This document shows positions 1 to 10,165 of a stretch of DNA of 64,000 nucleotides, in pieces. How positions within the stretch are numbered: the first letter of the stretch is position 1; the number at the start of each line of letters is the position of its first letter. A program made the position numbers and the translations under genes. The notes under the pieces were generated by a model. It was not told where the DNA came from, ran no database searches, and worked only from the letters and a program-made list of their open reading frames with translations. The stretch covers positions 124,001-188,000 of the forward strand of contig OU015569.1 of assembly GCA_907165135.1 (NCBI GenBank), read 5' to 3'. The DNA is from Oikopleura dioica (taxonomy: Eukaryota; Chordata; Appendicularia; Copelata; Oikopleuridae).

Positions 1-143
1 GAGACCCTTATTCGATCGTTGTTGACACCCTTAAGGACCCTCTTACTTCAATAATGACTTGATAAAGATTGGTAATTCAGGTATTTTAATTCACCGAAAA
101 TTCGAAATTGCAAGAAATCATTCATTTTGAAGAACCGTTTCAG

Positions 144-1097
144 TGGAGGGGGAATGAGCTTTGATCGGACATGGGAAAGAGTCGTCAAAGTTTTTCCAAT
201 TAAGTTTTATTCTGAATTAAAAAATGGTAATTATTGGGCGACTCGCGCGAATTGACAGAATACGCAAATGGCTTCGGCGCTGGCTTCGATTTTGAAAAGT
301 GCGAAAAAGGCGAGTTCTGGATCGGAAACACCTTTTTGAACAAATTGACGGAAGGCGGCGTGAAACAACTCGGCGTGAAACTCAAGAGAGAAAATGGCGA
401 AGTTGCCGCGCTCTCGTATAAAGAAACTTATATATTGAGGCTTTCCAGATTGAAAATAGAGCCCAATTTCGGGCCCCATAAAATGGGGACCCCATATTTT
501 ACATTTTTCCAGCTGGAAAGCCTTTTTATATCCGACGAAAACGACTTGTTCCGACTAAGACTTGGAAGATCCAAAGTTGAATGTGGCTCTGCTCCGGACT
601 CTTTGCGGGTACGATCATCTGGGAAATGAGAACAGTTGAATTTATTTAGTTCTTGTTCAGGGAGATTCTTACAGTTCAAATTATAACGCTCGAAACATCG
701 CAAAAACCAACCACGACGGCATGTTCTTTTCGGCCTGGGACAGCGACAACGACTATTTCTCCGGCAACTGCGCAGGTAATTACTCAGGAACCTGTGCAGA
801 AACCTGAGTCAGGGTCTGAAATATTATTAATTAAAATTTAAAGATTTTTCATACCCTGACTCAGGATTTCTGCACAGGTTTCCGTACATTTGAAATTCAG
901 AAATCGAAAAATCTGGCTGGTGGTTCAATCGCTGCTCAGCTGCAAATCTCAACGCGCCGATGTGGAACTCGAGCGAAAACGGCATCTATCCGCCGGACGG
1001 TGTCAACTGGCAGAGCTTCAGCGGGCTTCAGAACCAGAGCTTGATCGAGACAGAATTGTCGCTTCTTCCAACTGGCGCTCATTTTTCTTTCTGTTAA
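144..1097 (+). CDS. Fibrinogen-related domain protein, C-terminal part (5' end outside or unseen)
   Basis: Exons about 144-178, 259-415, 521-608, 661-775 and 901-1097, read together, give the C-terminal half of a fibrinogen-like domain. Hallmarks in order: FDRTWEKYANGFG, GEFWIGN, DENDLFRLRLG, the calcium-site region SAWDSDNDYFSGNCA, GWWFNRCSAANLN, and the end SLIETELSLLPTG with stop TAA at 1095-1097. Phases match at every junction, but the first junction needs a GA-AG intron (179-258). Such proteins are usually secreted lectin-like or immune recognition molecules; that role is inferred from the family. AATAAA overlaps the stop. The intron 776-900 is almost filled by a hairpin MITE. No signal peptide or start codon is visible, so the gene is partial on the left. 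Confidence 0.8.
786..884. mobile_element. hAT-type hairpin MITE inside the fibrinogen-domain gene intron
   Basis: Inverted arms GGAACCTGTGCAGAAACCTG and the reverse CAGGATTTCTGCACAGGTT enclose about 35 bp of AT-rich DNA. It belongs to the common CTGAGTCAGGGTC family of this window and occupies most of a 125-bp intron. Confidence 0.8.
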
Positions 1098-2312
1098 TAA
1101 AATCGGAAAATTTTATCTAACTAAAAACGAAACCGCGAAAATGAGCGGCTTCAGAATATTAAGGGGTCGAACCTGACTCAGGAACTGATTTCCAACAGGT
1201 TGCCGAGCCCAGGCAGCTTTTTAAAATGAAAATAGTAATAATAATTATGGGAGCGTCCCAGCTTGTAAAGCTAAATATTAACTTGCTGGAAGAATCAATT
1301 CAGAAAATGGACAAAAGAGTCGACCTTCAGAGAGCTCCCATTCATTTGACATCGCCTCTAGGTAAGGCGGCGTGGCCTTAGCCGCCGCTTCGCAACTTCC
1401 ATCCCCGTTTTTTACAAAAAAAGAGAAGTTAAAAAAAGAAAGAAACCCACAAATTAAAAAGAAATTTAATTGAAAGAAATGAACATTTGAGTGCCATTTA
1501 AAATTTCATGATCAAAGTTCTTTTTTTAAATAATTATTTTTAATACATTCTTTATCAAAATTTATTAAAAAAAAACCAAAACATGCTTTTCAAGTTTAAA
1601 TAAATGGACTCAAAATTGCAATCGAAAAAAATATTTTTAACAAATTATTTATTTTCTAAGCAGATTTCCTTCAGACAAAGAAAAAAGGACCTGAGTGATA
1701 TTTGAGAGGTTGAGCGGCAAAAGCGCTCTTTCCCAGTATTAGCCAAACAAACAAATCGTAAAAAAACGCGCCGCTCGATTTTCTCCCTTTTGCCCGTTAA
1801 AAATGGTAACTCGAAAAAAGGAAGAGAAAAAACGTAAAACGAAGTGTCAAATTTATTAATTACAGTAACAGCCAGTATATATTTTTGATCACGTGCAAGG
1901 TGATCAACTGGGCTCGGCAACCTGTGTAGAAAACCTGAGTCAGGTTCTGAAGAGCTAAAATGAAAAGCCCCGGTTTTTCCTTGAAGATCTTTCAGACCCT
2001 GAGTCAGGTTTTTTACACAGGTCGCCGAGCCCAGTGGGCAGTAATTGCTCGCAAAGAGCAATTATAGTCTAATCCGTCAGGGAACGAAATCGTTTCTTTA
2101 CGAGTCTTCTTCTTTTTTTTTCCCGAGAGTCAATTTTTCAGTCTACTTTAAAATTGGCGGGGGATTTTCGGTGTCCTGGTGTGAAGAGCCATTTCGCCAC
2201 TTGACAACCTCCTTTATTATATTTTCACAACTCAAACTCAAACTCACTCGACCCTGTTTTTCAGCTTTTCCGCATTTTCAGATTGGGAGAGAAAAGAAAA
2301 AAGCGCTAGAAA
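1098..2312. other. Intergenic region with MITE copies and one doubtful short ORF
   Basis: Holds a half MITE near 1170-1212 and a full MITE at 1909-2036. An ORF of 51 codons at 1226-1381 (+) begins MKIVIIIMGASQ and meets a donor-like CTAGGTAAGG. It could be a first exon, but no partner exon was found. The rest is AT-rich with no coding signal. Confidence 0.5.
1909..2036. mobile_element. hAT-type hairpin MITE, full copy
   Basis: Left end CTGGGCTCGGCAACCTGTG and right end CACAGGTCGCCGAGCCCAG are inverted copies, followed inward by CCTGAGTCAGG arms. No clear target duplication remains. Confidence 0.85.
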
Positions 2313-3657
2313 ATGAACGTCTTCCGGCTCGCAGGTGACATGAGCCACCTCTTCGCCATGATCCTTCTCATCTCCAAGATTTGGACGACGAAGTCAGTTC
2401 GCGGTCTTTCCGGCAAATCACAGGTACAGTAGGCTACTGTCAGTAGCGTCATGCCTAGTACAGTAGCCTTAATCACAAGTGTGGTTCTCTTCCTTTATTT
2501 CACGGGTATTCCAATTGATACTAGCGTAAAATTACTGCTCAATTTCATCATTCTGCTCGATTTTCAGCAGTAATTTTACTACAGTAACAGTCGGAATTCC
2601 AGCGAAAATAAGTCAGAATCGCAAAAGCAAGAGCTCATTTCTCAATAATTTTCCAGCTTCTCTTCCTCGTCGTCTTTTTGTCTCGCTACTTGGACCTTTT
2701 CACCAGCTACATCTCCATCTACAACACCTGCATGAAAGTGATCTACATTCTCCTCTCCGTCGCCACCGTCTACTTCATCTACGGCAAGTTCGCTTCGACC
2801 CACAACCGCGAGGACGACAAGTAAGCCTTCGAGACTTTGACTCGTCTCGCTCATTTTGAAATTAGATTCCGAATGATCTTCATCATCGTTCCTGCCCTCG
2901 GCCTCGCCTTTTTGATCCACCACGAGTTCTCGGCGATGGAAGTGCTTTGGACCTTTTCGATCTATCTCGAGTCCGTCGCCATCATTCCCCAGCTCCAGAT
3001 GATCGCCGACACCGGCGAGGCGGAAGTCATCACTAGTCACTACCTCTTCTTCCTCGGAATTTACAGGTAAATCTTCTTTCTACGATGTTCGGGCAGTTTT
3101 CATTTACTGAGCCCTGTGTTCAACAACCTACAGTAAATACCGCTGGTTTGGGACGCTCAAAAATCCTGGAAATAAGGATCAAAGGCAAGCGCCCACGGCG
3201 AGTGTTTTCAAACTGACCGCTTTACCCCGAAAGCGAAAGTGGCGCCCGAGAGTCGAAAGCGAAAATCCTGCTGGTTTGGGACGCTTTCGTGAATTAGGAC
3301 CGTCCCAGACCAGCGGTATTTACTGTATGTGAAAACCTGAGTCAGGGTCCTGAAAAAATCTTCAATAAAAACCTGACTCAGGTTTTCCACACAGGTTGCC
3401 GTCCCAAAGATTCAACTTTTGATCCGATTTTCAGATTCCTTTACCTCGGCAACTGGCTCTACCGATACCACAACGAGGCGTATTTTGACAAGATCGTCGT
3501 CGTCGCCGGCTGCATTCAAACCGTTCTCTACCTGGACTTCTTCTACTTGTACATCACCAAAGGTACTTTCAGACCAATCCCTCCTCCAACATCTAACCCA
3601 AACCTAGTCCTTTCCGGAAAACGACTGACCATCCCAACTGGCAGCGAGAAAGTCTAA
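2313..3657 (+). CDS. KDELR: ER lumen protein-retaining receptor (KDEL receptor)
   Basis: Seven-TM Golgi/ER receptor that retrieves KDEL-tailed proteins. Five exons: 2313-2423, 2657-2820, 2866-3066, 3435-3562 and 3608-3657, all GT-AG with matching phases, giving 217 residues (family about 212). The start [15 protein letters not shown] is the canonical family N-terminus. Further hallmarks are [63 protein letters not shown] and DFFYLYITK. The C-terminus [12 protein letters not shown] is slightly longer than in vertebrates. A polypyrimidine-rich leader precedes the ATG. Intron 3 contains a long inverted repeat (about 3131-3327) and a MITE. Identification is secure because the sequence follows the family end to end. 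Confidence 0.97.
3131..3404. repeat. Inverted repeat plus MITE in KDEL receptor intron 3
   Basis: TACAGTAAATACCGCTGGTT near 3131 is mirrored by the reverse copy ending near 3327, with inner arms GGGACGCT/AGCGTCCC. A CTGAGTCAGGG MITE fragment follows directly (3330-3404) and ends close to the splice acceptor. Confidence 0.7.
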
Positions 3658-3919
3658 AAAAAGACTCGAAAGAAAAAGTCGACCCTAGAAAATTTTAAAA
3701 AGAGACTACGACCTTTCTGTACTCCTACCTAATTCTTTTGATCTGTTAATCGAGTGTTACAAAAACAGTTACAGTCCTCGTTACCATTTTTTTTCCACAA
3801 ATCATTAATTAAAAAATACTTACTTTGTGCCCAAAATGAAAATCAAGCACTTCGAGAAAACAATAAAAAAAACAACGAAAATGGATGAGACTTTATTTCT
3901 AGGCTCGGAACTTTTTGTT

Positions 3920-4304
3920 CTACAAAAAAAGCAGGAAAGCAAGAAAAAACGCATGAAATAAAATCTTGACTGAAGAATTTTCTGCTTGTAAAAAATCTTC
4001 TTGCTCTTCGGAAATGAAAGTTGAGTTTCTCAGTTTTTGATTTTGCCTAATTTTAAAAATAAGGTTGGAAAAGTAACTTTGCACGAATTTACCTGTATCT
4101 CTTGATCAATGCGGCTTGTCTATCCAAAGTTTTGACTCGTTTTCTTGGCGGCTGAGCCACGGAGATGTTGACTCTGCTTTCAGCCCTCCAGTCCGCAGGT
4201 AGCGATGGAGTTTCTCTTGGTTTTGCCGTCGATGTTGCGTTTTTAAAAGGCAACTGCTCAAGAGTCTGCGCCAATTGAACGAAAATCAGTATTTTCAAAA
4301 TCAT
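3920..4304 (-). CDS. Small secreted protein, possible GPI-anchored or tail-anchored
   Basis: Two exons, 4304-4093 and 4046-3920, joined in phase (AG|G) by a 46-bp intron, give 112 residues. The N-terminus MILKILIFVQLAQTLEQL looks like a short signal peptide. The middle is hydrophilic with basic clusters PPRKRVK and IKRYRQNQ. The last 16 residues (ILFHAFFLAFLLFL) are hydrophobic right up to the stop, preceded by small residues NSS, as in GPI-attachment signals. I do not recognise the family. Basic pairs could also suggest a processed peptide precursor, but the hydrophobic tail argues for membrane attachment. AATAAA-like sequence lies downstream on the same strand. Confidence 0.6.
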
Positions 4305-4627
4305 GATTTTTTAAAAAATAAGTAGAATCGCGCTAGAATCGCTGCATCTTTAGCCATTTTGACATTTTGGAAGTTGCCACTGCCGACCGCAGCGACGGTC
4401 AAAGCTTCTCCTTCTTGATTTCAAACAAACAAACAAAGGCGAAGGGCAAGTTTTACAAGCATTTTTACGACGAGCCGGTCAATAAAAAAAAATGTAAAAG
4501 GAAAATAAAGGGAAACCGTTTATTAGGAAAATGATTCAGCCAAAGCTTTCTTTGTTGAGTGAGTGAGAGAAGAAAAATGGGTAAATAACGGAGCTTCATA
4601 AAATGAGCTGAAACGAGTTTAAAAAAT

Positions 4628-7142
4628 ATGCTCAAGTCCCAAAATGTCCGCAATTCTTTGTTCGGGCGAGGGAGAGAGTTTGACGAACCAGATGGAATAA
4701 TTCAAAATGTAGAGCGCGAAAAGAGAGGTAGAATTGAAGTTGAAGGTCAAGGCAGAGATGTACAATGCCGACTGATTCTTTCTGTCGAGAGAATTACGTT
4801 CAAAAATAAAGAAAACGCAGCTCTTTGGGATTTTTGCAGTTTCAACTATGAATTTGGACGGATTTATAAAAGCAAAGAAGGAGCAAGTGGCGAGAGGAGT
4901 TATGAACTCTTAGAAAAGTGGAAAATAACAGACTACCAGTACATTCTTCTGCGCTCGAGATATCCCTACTTGAACGATGTCTACTTGAAGAGAAATGAAA
5001 TCAAAAAGGAAGACTATTCTTGGTCCGACCGAACTAGGCGTTTTTTCGAAGCTCATTCCCGCCAACATGATCTTCACGAGCCAAAATACGGCGGAGAAGC
5101 TATGGTCTTCTTCTCCAAGATCAAAGATAGTGAAGAAAATATGCACAAGGTCGCAATTCGCATTCAAATATTCGATCCTTGGCTCTTTACAAAACAACTG
5201 CCCATGGAAAGCACAAAAATACGAATCAACGCTGCTCAAAGTAAGCAAATTGCCTCGAAAAAATGGGCTCAGCCCAGGAAAAGAAGTACTCAACAAATCA
5301 TTTTTTCAGAATTCAAAACTGCCAAAAAGAGCGCCTCGGCCAGCTCGTCCAATTCCAAGAAATGCCTCGACACACGAATGTAATCGAACACCTTTTCAAT
5401 GTTGAGATTTTTCACGGACAGGATCACGGCCTTGAAGACCCGATCGGCTGGATCACCATTATGGACTATGGAAATGCGACTTTGCGTGAAAAATGAGAAG
5501 CAACGACGCTCTTTCTATTGAAGCTAGAAAAAGATTTACGAGGGCATTGTTTCTGGCTACGAGTATCTTGGAAGTATCGGCTTGACTTACTACGACCTCA
5601 AGCCGGAAAACATTTTGATCTTCAACTTGGGCGATGGATCCTTTAGCGTCAGAATCATCGACTTCGGCCTCGCTGTCGACGTTTCCAACAAGGAACTGGG
5701 CTCGGCAACCTATGCGGCTTTTCACTTTAGCTCTTTAGAGCCTGATTCAGGTTTTCCACACAGATTGCCGAGCCCAGACAAGGAAGGCTACAGGAGAATG
5801 GGATATGTTCGGCGAGGTAGCCGATTTCAGGACGCAAAAGCACTCCGTAAGTTTCAAAGAATAAACAGCTTGAAAATCGCCGTTTTCAGAGGCGGGAACT
5901 CCAGGCTTCTGCCATGGCGAGCAAATTCACGGCTTCGAGAATTGCCTTGGTCCACTGACGACTCTTTCCACTTTGATTTTCTCCGATTACCACTCTGCCT
6001 TCTACCTGCTTTTCAAACCCATCGGAGAGGATGATCGAGGCAAAGCGCTAAAAGCAAGAATAGATGAAATGGCCAAAAGTGTCAATGCAATCATTGACAA
6101 CTCTGACTGCTTTATCAAGCAAATTCGCAGCTTTACAGCCTACCCAACTGTTGAAATTACGAGGCGATTGACGGGGATCATGGACGTAAACCGAATTCAA
6201 GGAGTTAACATAAGCGAATTTCTCGTTACAGAGTTGATCAACAACCGGAATAGATATTCGCAATCAATCGATATGATGACTTTGCTGGGCACTCTTTCTT
6301 ACTCAAGAACTCAGGTCGATTTATACAACTTACCAGCGCGAGTTTGCAAACAAGGAAAGACATTTGCCTGCGCGTTTTTAGCTTGGGCTCGGCGATTTAC
6401 TGGCTCTAAAATAGAGGGTGGAATTCTCGTTTTCTAGGCTCGGCAACCTCTGTGGAAAACCTGAGTCAGGGTCAAAAGTATCTCAAATTTAAAGCCGCAT
6501 TAATCCTGACCTTGACTCAGGTTGCCTTGTTCGACAAATAGCCGAGCCCAGTTAAGCTGTCTCTAGTCTGATAGAAACAGAGCTCAAAAAACGCTTCAAG
6601 GAAGAAAACGAATTCACTGTTCTGAAGACGCTGACGTTCAAGTTTTTATTCTTCACCATCATCATGATCATCATCCCAACAAGTCCAGCTGGCTTCGACA
6701 GAAACCACGATCGCGAGGAAGAGCGTCGAAATGAGCAAAGCTTCGATCCAGAAGAACTGCTAAAAGTAATGACGCAGCCAAGTTATCTTCGAAACTCTGG
6801 ATGGGACATCATTTTTCATCAATTTTACTCGAAAACTAATCTTCCGAAAATCACCATGGATTACGACAAAGGTAAAAGTTAGCCCTTCCTGAGCCCGAAT
6901 CTAACAATCTCCTTCAAGTGGATCTCAACGACTGCTCCAATGAAAACCTTCCAGCTCTCGCAGTTGTGTTCGCTTGGCATCGGAATGAGCGACAACAGTT
7001 AGAAAAAGTCTATCATGCCATCGCCATCGACCGCTATGACGAGGACAATGAACACTTCATCGTCGCAGACACTGCCAACTGGTTAGGGTTCCGCACGATT
7101 GGAGGACCTTATTTTTCAAACTCCAAATCCTTATTGTATTAA
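4628..7142 (+). CDS. Divergent protein-kinase-like protein with extra C-terminal domain
   Basis: Exons about 4628-5240, 5310-5487, 5528-5846, 5890-6306 or 6314, 6557 or 6567-6871, and 6919-7142. The N-lobe shows YGGEAMVFF and VAIRI, so the usual VAIK lysine is arginine. The alpha-C/beta-4 region reads PRHTNVIEH and the hinge IMDYGNATLR. The catalytic loop is YYDLKPENIL (HRD reads YYD), then IIDFGLA and an activation segment ending AGTPGFCHGEQ. With K replaced and HRD altered it may be a pseudokinase. After the kinase come a helical region and a C-terminal segment (VYHAIAIDRYDEDNEHF, VADTANW) that could be a papain-like fold, which is speculative. One junction (5241-5309) needs one extra A in frame; another (5488-5527) needs GA-AG splicing. 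A MITE at 5696-5777 lies inside exon 3 and is open in frame. AATAAA follows near 7196. Confidence 0.7.
5696..5777. mobile_element. hAT-type MITE inserted in a kinase exon, with 8-bp target duplication
   Basis: Ends CTGGGCTCGGCAACC and GATTGCCGAGCCCAG are inverted. The element is flanked on both sides by ACAAGGAA (5688-5695 and 5778-5785). Element plus duplication is 90 bp, exactly 30 codons, and contains no stop in the kinase frame. Confidence 0.9.
6434..6551. mobile_element. hAT-type MITE in kinase gene intron
   Basis: Begins CTAGGCTCGGCAACC and ends AGCCGAGCCCAG with inner CCTGAGTCAGGGTC arms. It lies just upstream of the next exon. Confidence 0.8.
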
Positions 7143-7179
7143 GAATTGACTTTTTATAAAATTTAGGTTTTCGAATACG

Positions 7180-7436
7180 GCGAAAAAAATGATGAAATAA
7201 ATATTCCGATTCACCATCGGAATCGCCGATTTCTCTCGGTTTTTCATACTTCTAGTGGCAGCACAAACTTCGCGTTGCCAAATTATGATAGCGATAAAAT
7301 AATAAATCATTTTTCTTTTTGAAAGTTTCTCTAAAAATTCACCGTTTTCTTGTGCTGGTAGTTTTAATTCTAGCAGTTTGTTATGAATCGCCGTGAGAAA
7401 GCTAGGCGCGCTCTGATTGGCTGAAGAGGAAGACAT
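7180..7436 (-). CDS. Possible small gene, unrecognised
   Basis: An open frame begins ATG at 7436 with MSSSSANQSAPSFLTAIHNK, continues with LELKLPAQENGEFLEKL, then becomes AT-rich and hydrophobic (YYFIAIIIW). The first 38 residues look protein-like and the rest less so, so a splice donor may lie near 7320. It is tail-to-tail with the kinase gene. No family recognised; it may be spurious. Confidence 0.25.
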
Positions 7437-7589
7437 TCTCAAAAATCAATTTTGAAGGAAGATAATTCTAAGCTTCCGCGACTTTGTCGTTGTTGGTGAA
7501 AATTTTTCACTGAAAAGAAGTTCTTTCTTTATAAAAAAAATTAACCCCTTGTTATATGGAAAGCCATAATTGCTGAAAGAAATATCTAT

Positions 7590-7908
7590 ATGAAAAGCCC
7601 CTTAAATCTAAAAATCAAGGAACGGGGCTGAAACGGCCCGAAGGGCCGTCAAGCCCCTTAAATCTAAAAATCAAGGAACGGGGCTGAAACGGCCCGAAGG
7701 GCCGTCAAGCCCCTTAAATCTAAAAATCAAGGAACGGGGCTGAAACGGCCCGAAGGGCCGTCAAGCCCCTTAAATCTAAAAATCAAGGAACGGGGCTGAA
7801 ACGGCCCGAAGGGCCGTCAAGCCCCTTAAATCTAAAAATCAAGGAACGGGGCTGAAACGGCCCGAAGGGCCGTCAAGCCCTTAAATCTAAAAATCAAGGA
7901 ACGGGGCT
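7590..7908. repeat. Tandem repeat, 56-bp unit, about 5.6 copies
   Basis: The unit starts AAGCCCCTTAAATCTAAAAA and ends GGCCCGAAGGGCCGTC. Copies are almost identical, with one copy missing a C near 7879. The unit contains two palindromes, GGCCCGAAGGGCC and the AAGCCCC/GGGGCT pair, so single strands could form serial hairpins. Near identity indicates recent amplification. Confidence 0.95.
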
Positions 7909-7917
7909 GGAAGAAAA

Positions 7918-7996
7918 AGTGGGTTCGAGATGGAATCGAGCTCGCCAGCACCTCTGTGCGAAGAGAAGCGCTCACCACTCTGCCAACTCCAGTGCG
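7918..7996 (-). repeat. tRNA-like sequence (SINE head or tRNA relic)
   Basis: On the minus strand TTGGCAGAGTGGTGAGCG matches a pol III A box and GCTCGATTCCATC a B box, 35-40 bp apart. The T-arm and anticodon stems pair poorly, so a functional tRNA is unlikely. It abuts the 56-bp tandem array. Confidence 0.5.
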
Positions 7997-8187
7997 AGAG
8001 CGCAGCGCATTACTCGATTCATATTCCCGCGAAGAGCGCCAGCCAATCAGCGCGCAGCAGGCCTCTTTGGCAAAATATAATTTGAAGCCCTAAAAGGGCT
8101 GAAGGAGGGATTTTCTGGGAAAACAGTGGCCAGGAATGAATTTCTAGGCATTATTTTGGTGGAATCTCCAAATTTTATTAAAAATAA

Positions 8188-8719
8188 AAATTTTGGTCCA
8201 ATCGTGCGGAACCCTACAACTGGTTCTGTGTGAATGAAAATGGAAATTCAGATCCTATTCCGAAAGCGCATATTCGTGATGGTGAGAATGTTCAAGCGGA
8301 TAGAATCCAGCTCGAGCAGAAATATCTGCACAAGTATGTATATATTTCTAAGATCTAAAGCCTTTTGTCTGAATATACCTTCCTCATCCTTTTTGTTCAG
8401 ATGGGGCTATAAGATAAAGTTTCGTCGGGAGCAGAATGCCGGACGGGAGAGTCCTGACAATGAAATGGATGTCCAAATGGAACTGAATAGAACTGGACGA
8501 ATATATTCAGAGTCAATTTTGACGGCTAATACTCCGCCTGAGCTACTTCCAGGCCAGAGAACCCGAGAAAATTCGCCGACTGGCTCTGTTCGAGCAGAGT
8601 CACCTGTCGACGACAATCCGAATCCACCGTTGAGGACATACTTTCCTCCCAACTTCTTGAACGAGATTATGGAGAACAGCAATGAAGGAAAAAATCTAAA
8701 GCGCAGAAATTCCATTTAG
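8188..8719 (+). CDS. Unrecognised protein, 5' end missing
   Basis: Two exons join in phase: about 8188-8335 ending LEQKYLHK, and the acceptor at 8400 leading into WGYKIKFRREQNAG up to the stop at 8717-8719. The upstream exon reads AEPYNWFCVNENGNSDPIPK. The C-terminal half is serine/proline-rich (ENSPTGSVRAESPVDDNPNP) and probably disordered. An in-frame TAA lies at 8185 with neither ATG nor AG acceptor between, so the 5' end is either truncated, spliced non-canonically, or broken. AATAAA follows at about 8763. Confidence 0.45.
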
Positions 8720-8997
8720 CCCTATTTCTTTATTCCTGAGTCATGCCGAATCCTGACAAGATAAAATAAAACCTTCTTGCTCAAACTTGAAATCAAAAGT
8801 CCAGTAAAATGCCTGAATGATCACAGAGTAAAAAGACCATCATCATGGCCCATGATTCATGGGTTTCATGGTCGATTTAGAATCAAGAGAAGCGACTTTC
8901 TCGCGAATTTCTCTTTTCCTAGCATGTGTAGAGGGCCCACCTGTGCAGAGAAACTGAGTCAAGGTCAGGCGTCTCTAGAACATCTCTTATTGATTGT

Positions 8998-9525
8998 CCG
9001 TTTTGAGCATTTCAATTCATTCCGGAATTCGGAAATTCCGGGTCCACAAAATGCCCATTTCCAGGTAAATAACTCAATTTTAGTCAAATTTTATCAATTT
9101 TTGTAGCACAAAATACCCCGCTGAAGACAAGTGAAATCAAGGAGGAAAACCAAAAGGGTACGAGTTCAGCGTCACAAAGCCTGCAAAAGGCAGCCTCAAC
9201 TAGATTTTTTCCGAAAAGGGAATTCCAAAAACATTCAAATAAACTTTATTATTTCAACTTCTCCGTAAGATTTTGTTCGAAAAGGGATAAAATCGGGATT
9301 TGCGTGTTTGTCATTTATTGCAGGAAAATCATAGAATACTTCTAGGAAAAGAGCCACTACTACCGGTGATCCTTGCCGGTGCAGGACCGCACTAAAGACT
9401 ACCAATTCTACTTCCAACATCCTGACTACACTTTTGGACCGCATTTGAGGAGAAAAAGAGACAAGACATTTTGGGTATTTTCGGAGTATTTGACATTTTA
9501 TTCGATTCTAGAGTTGTTTTTGTAA
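8998..9525 (+). CDS. Possible small gene, unrecognised
   Basis: Putative exons: about 9008-9063, 9107-9266 and 9324-9525. A clean 43-bp GT-AG intron (9064-9106) separates the first two. Encoded stretches include STKCPFPAQNTPLKTSEIKE, ENQKGTSSASQSLQKAAS and, near the end, DYQFYFQHPDYTFGPHLR. A frame change near 9385 is unresolved. No family recognised; exon boundaries are tentative. Confidence 0.3.
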
Positions 9526-9575
9526 GAGACTGGTTTTTATTTCCATCATTTTTCTTGTGTCCTTAGTGTTTGACA

Positions 9576-9910
9576 CTAGGCCTTGAACTTGTAGGAGTAT
9601 TCCTCCAGTGACTCGAATCGCCAAGGATCTGGCGTGTTGTCCTCGTTGTTGGCGAGGTTCGTCGAGAATTGCGAAGAGTACGTCCTTTTCCGGAGCTTTT
9701 CAGGCTTTTCAGACATTTTTTGGACATACTCTTCTTCTTAAAAAACTTGTCAAAAAATCCACTCAGCAGCGATTCTTACCTATTTTTGATGTGCGCCGGA
9801 CTCGGAAAATCCGAAGACTGACCGTTCTTGGCAAAAAGGCCTAACATCGACAACAATTCTAGAGACGCCAAAAATGCGCTCTCGACTTTTGGGTGTTTCC
9901 CGCACTCTTC
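9576..9910 (-). CDS. Small gene downstream of the sulfotransferase, unrecognised
   Basis: Exon 9910-9780 reads EECGKHPKVESAFLASLE and LLSMLGLFAKNGQSSDFPSP, followed by a good donor (GTAAGA). Exon about 9727-9576 contains ATG at 9716 and encodes 46 residues beginning MSEKPEKLRKRTYSSQF and ending SLEEYSYKFKA. Phases of the two exons disagree by one base, so either one junction is misplaced, a base is missing, or they are separate. It lies about 260 bp downstream of the sulfotransferase stop on the same strand, an arrangement compatible with a larvacean operon (inference). Confidence 0.4.
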
Positions 9911-10165
9911 CTTGATTTCAAGCCAATTATTGATAAAAATATTGAATAATTTTGATAGTTATATAATTTATTGGCTAGAAGAAAATATTTGAAATAATAA
10001 TAATAATTACAAAAGATTACAGTAAAGAAAAAGCTGACAGAAAATTGAAGTGAAGTGAAATTGCAGAAAGAGATAAGCACCACTCTTTGGAGGAAGAACA
10101 GCTCGTAAGTTCAATAAATAGAAGAAAAGGGTCTTTTTGGAAGATTGTCTTTTTTGAAAAATAAA

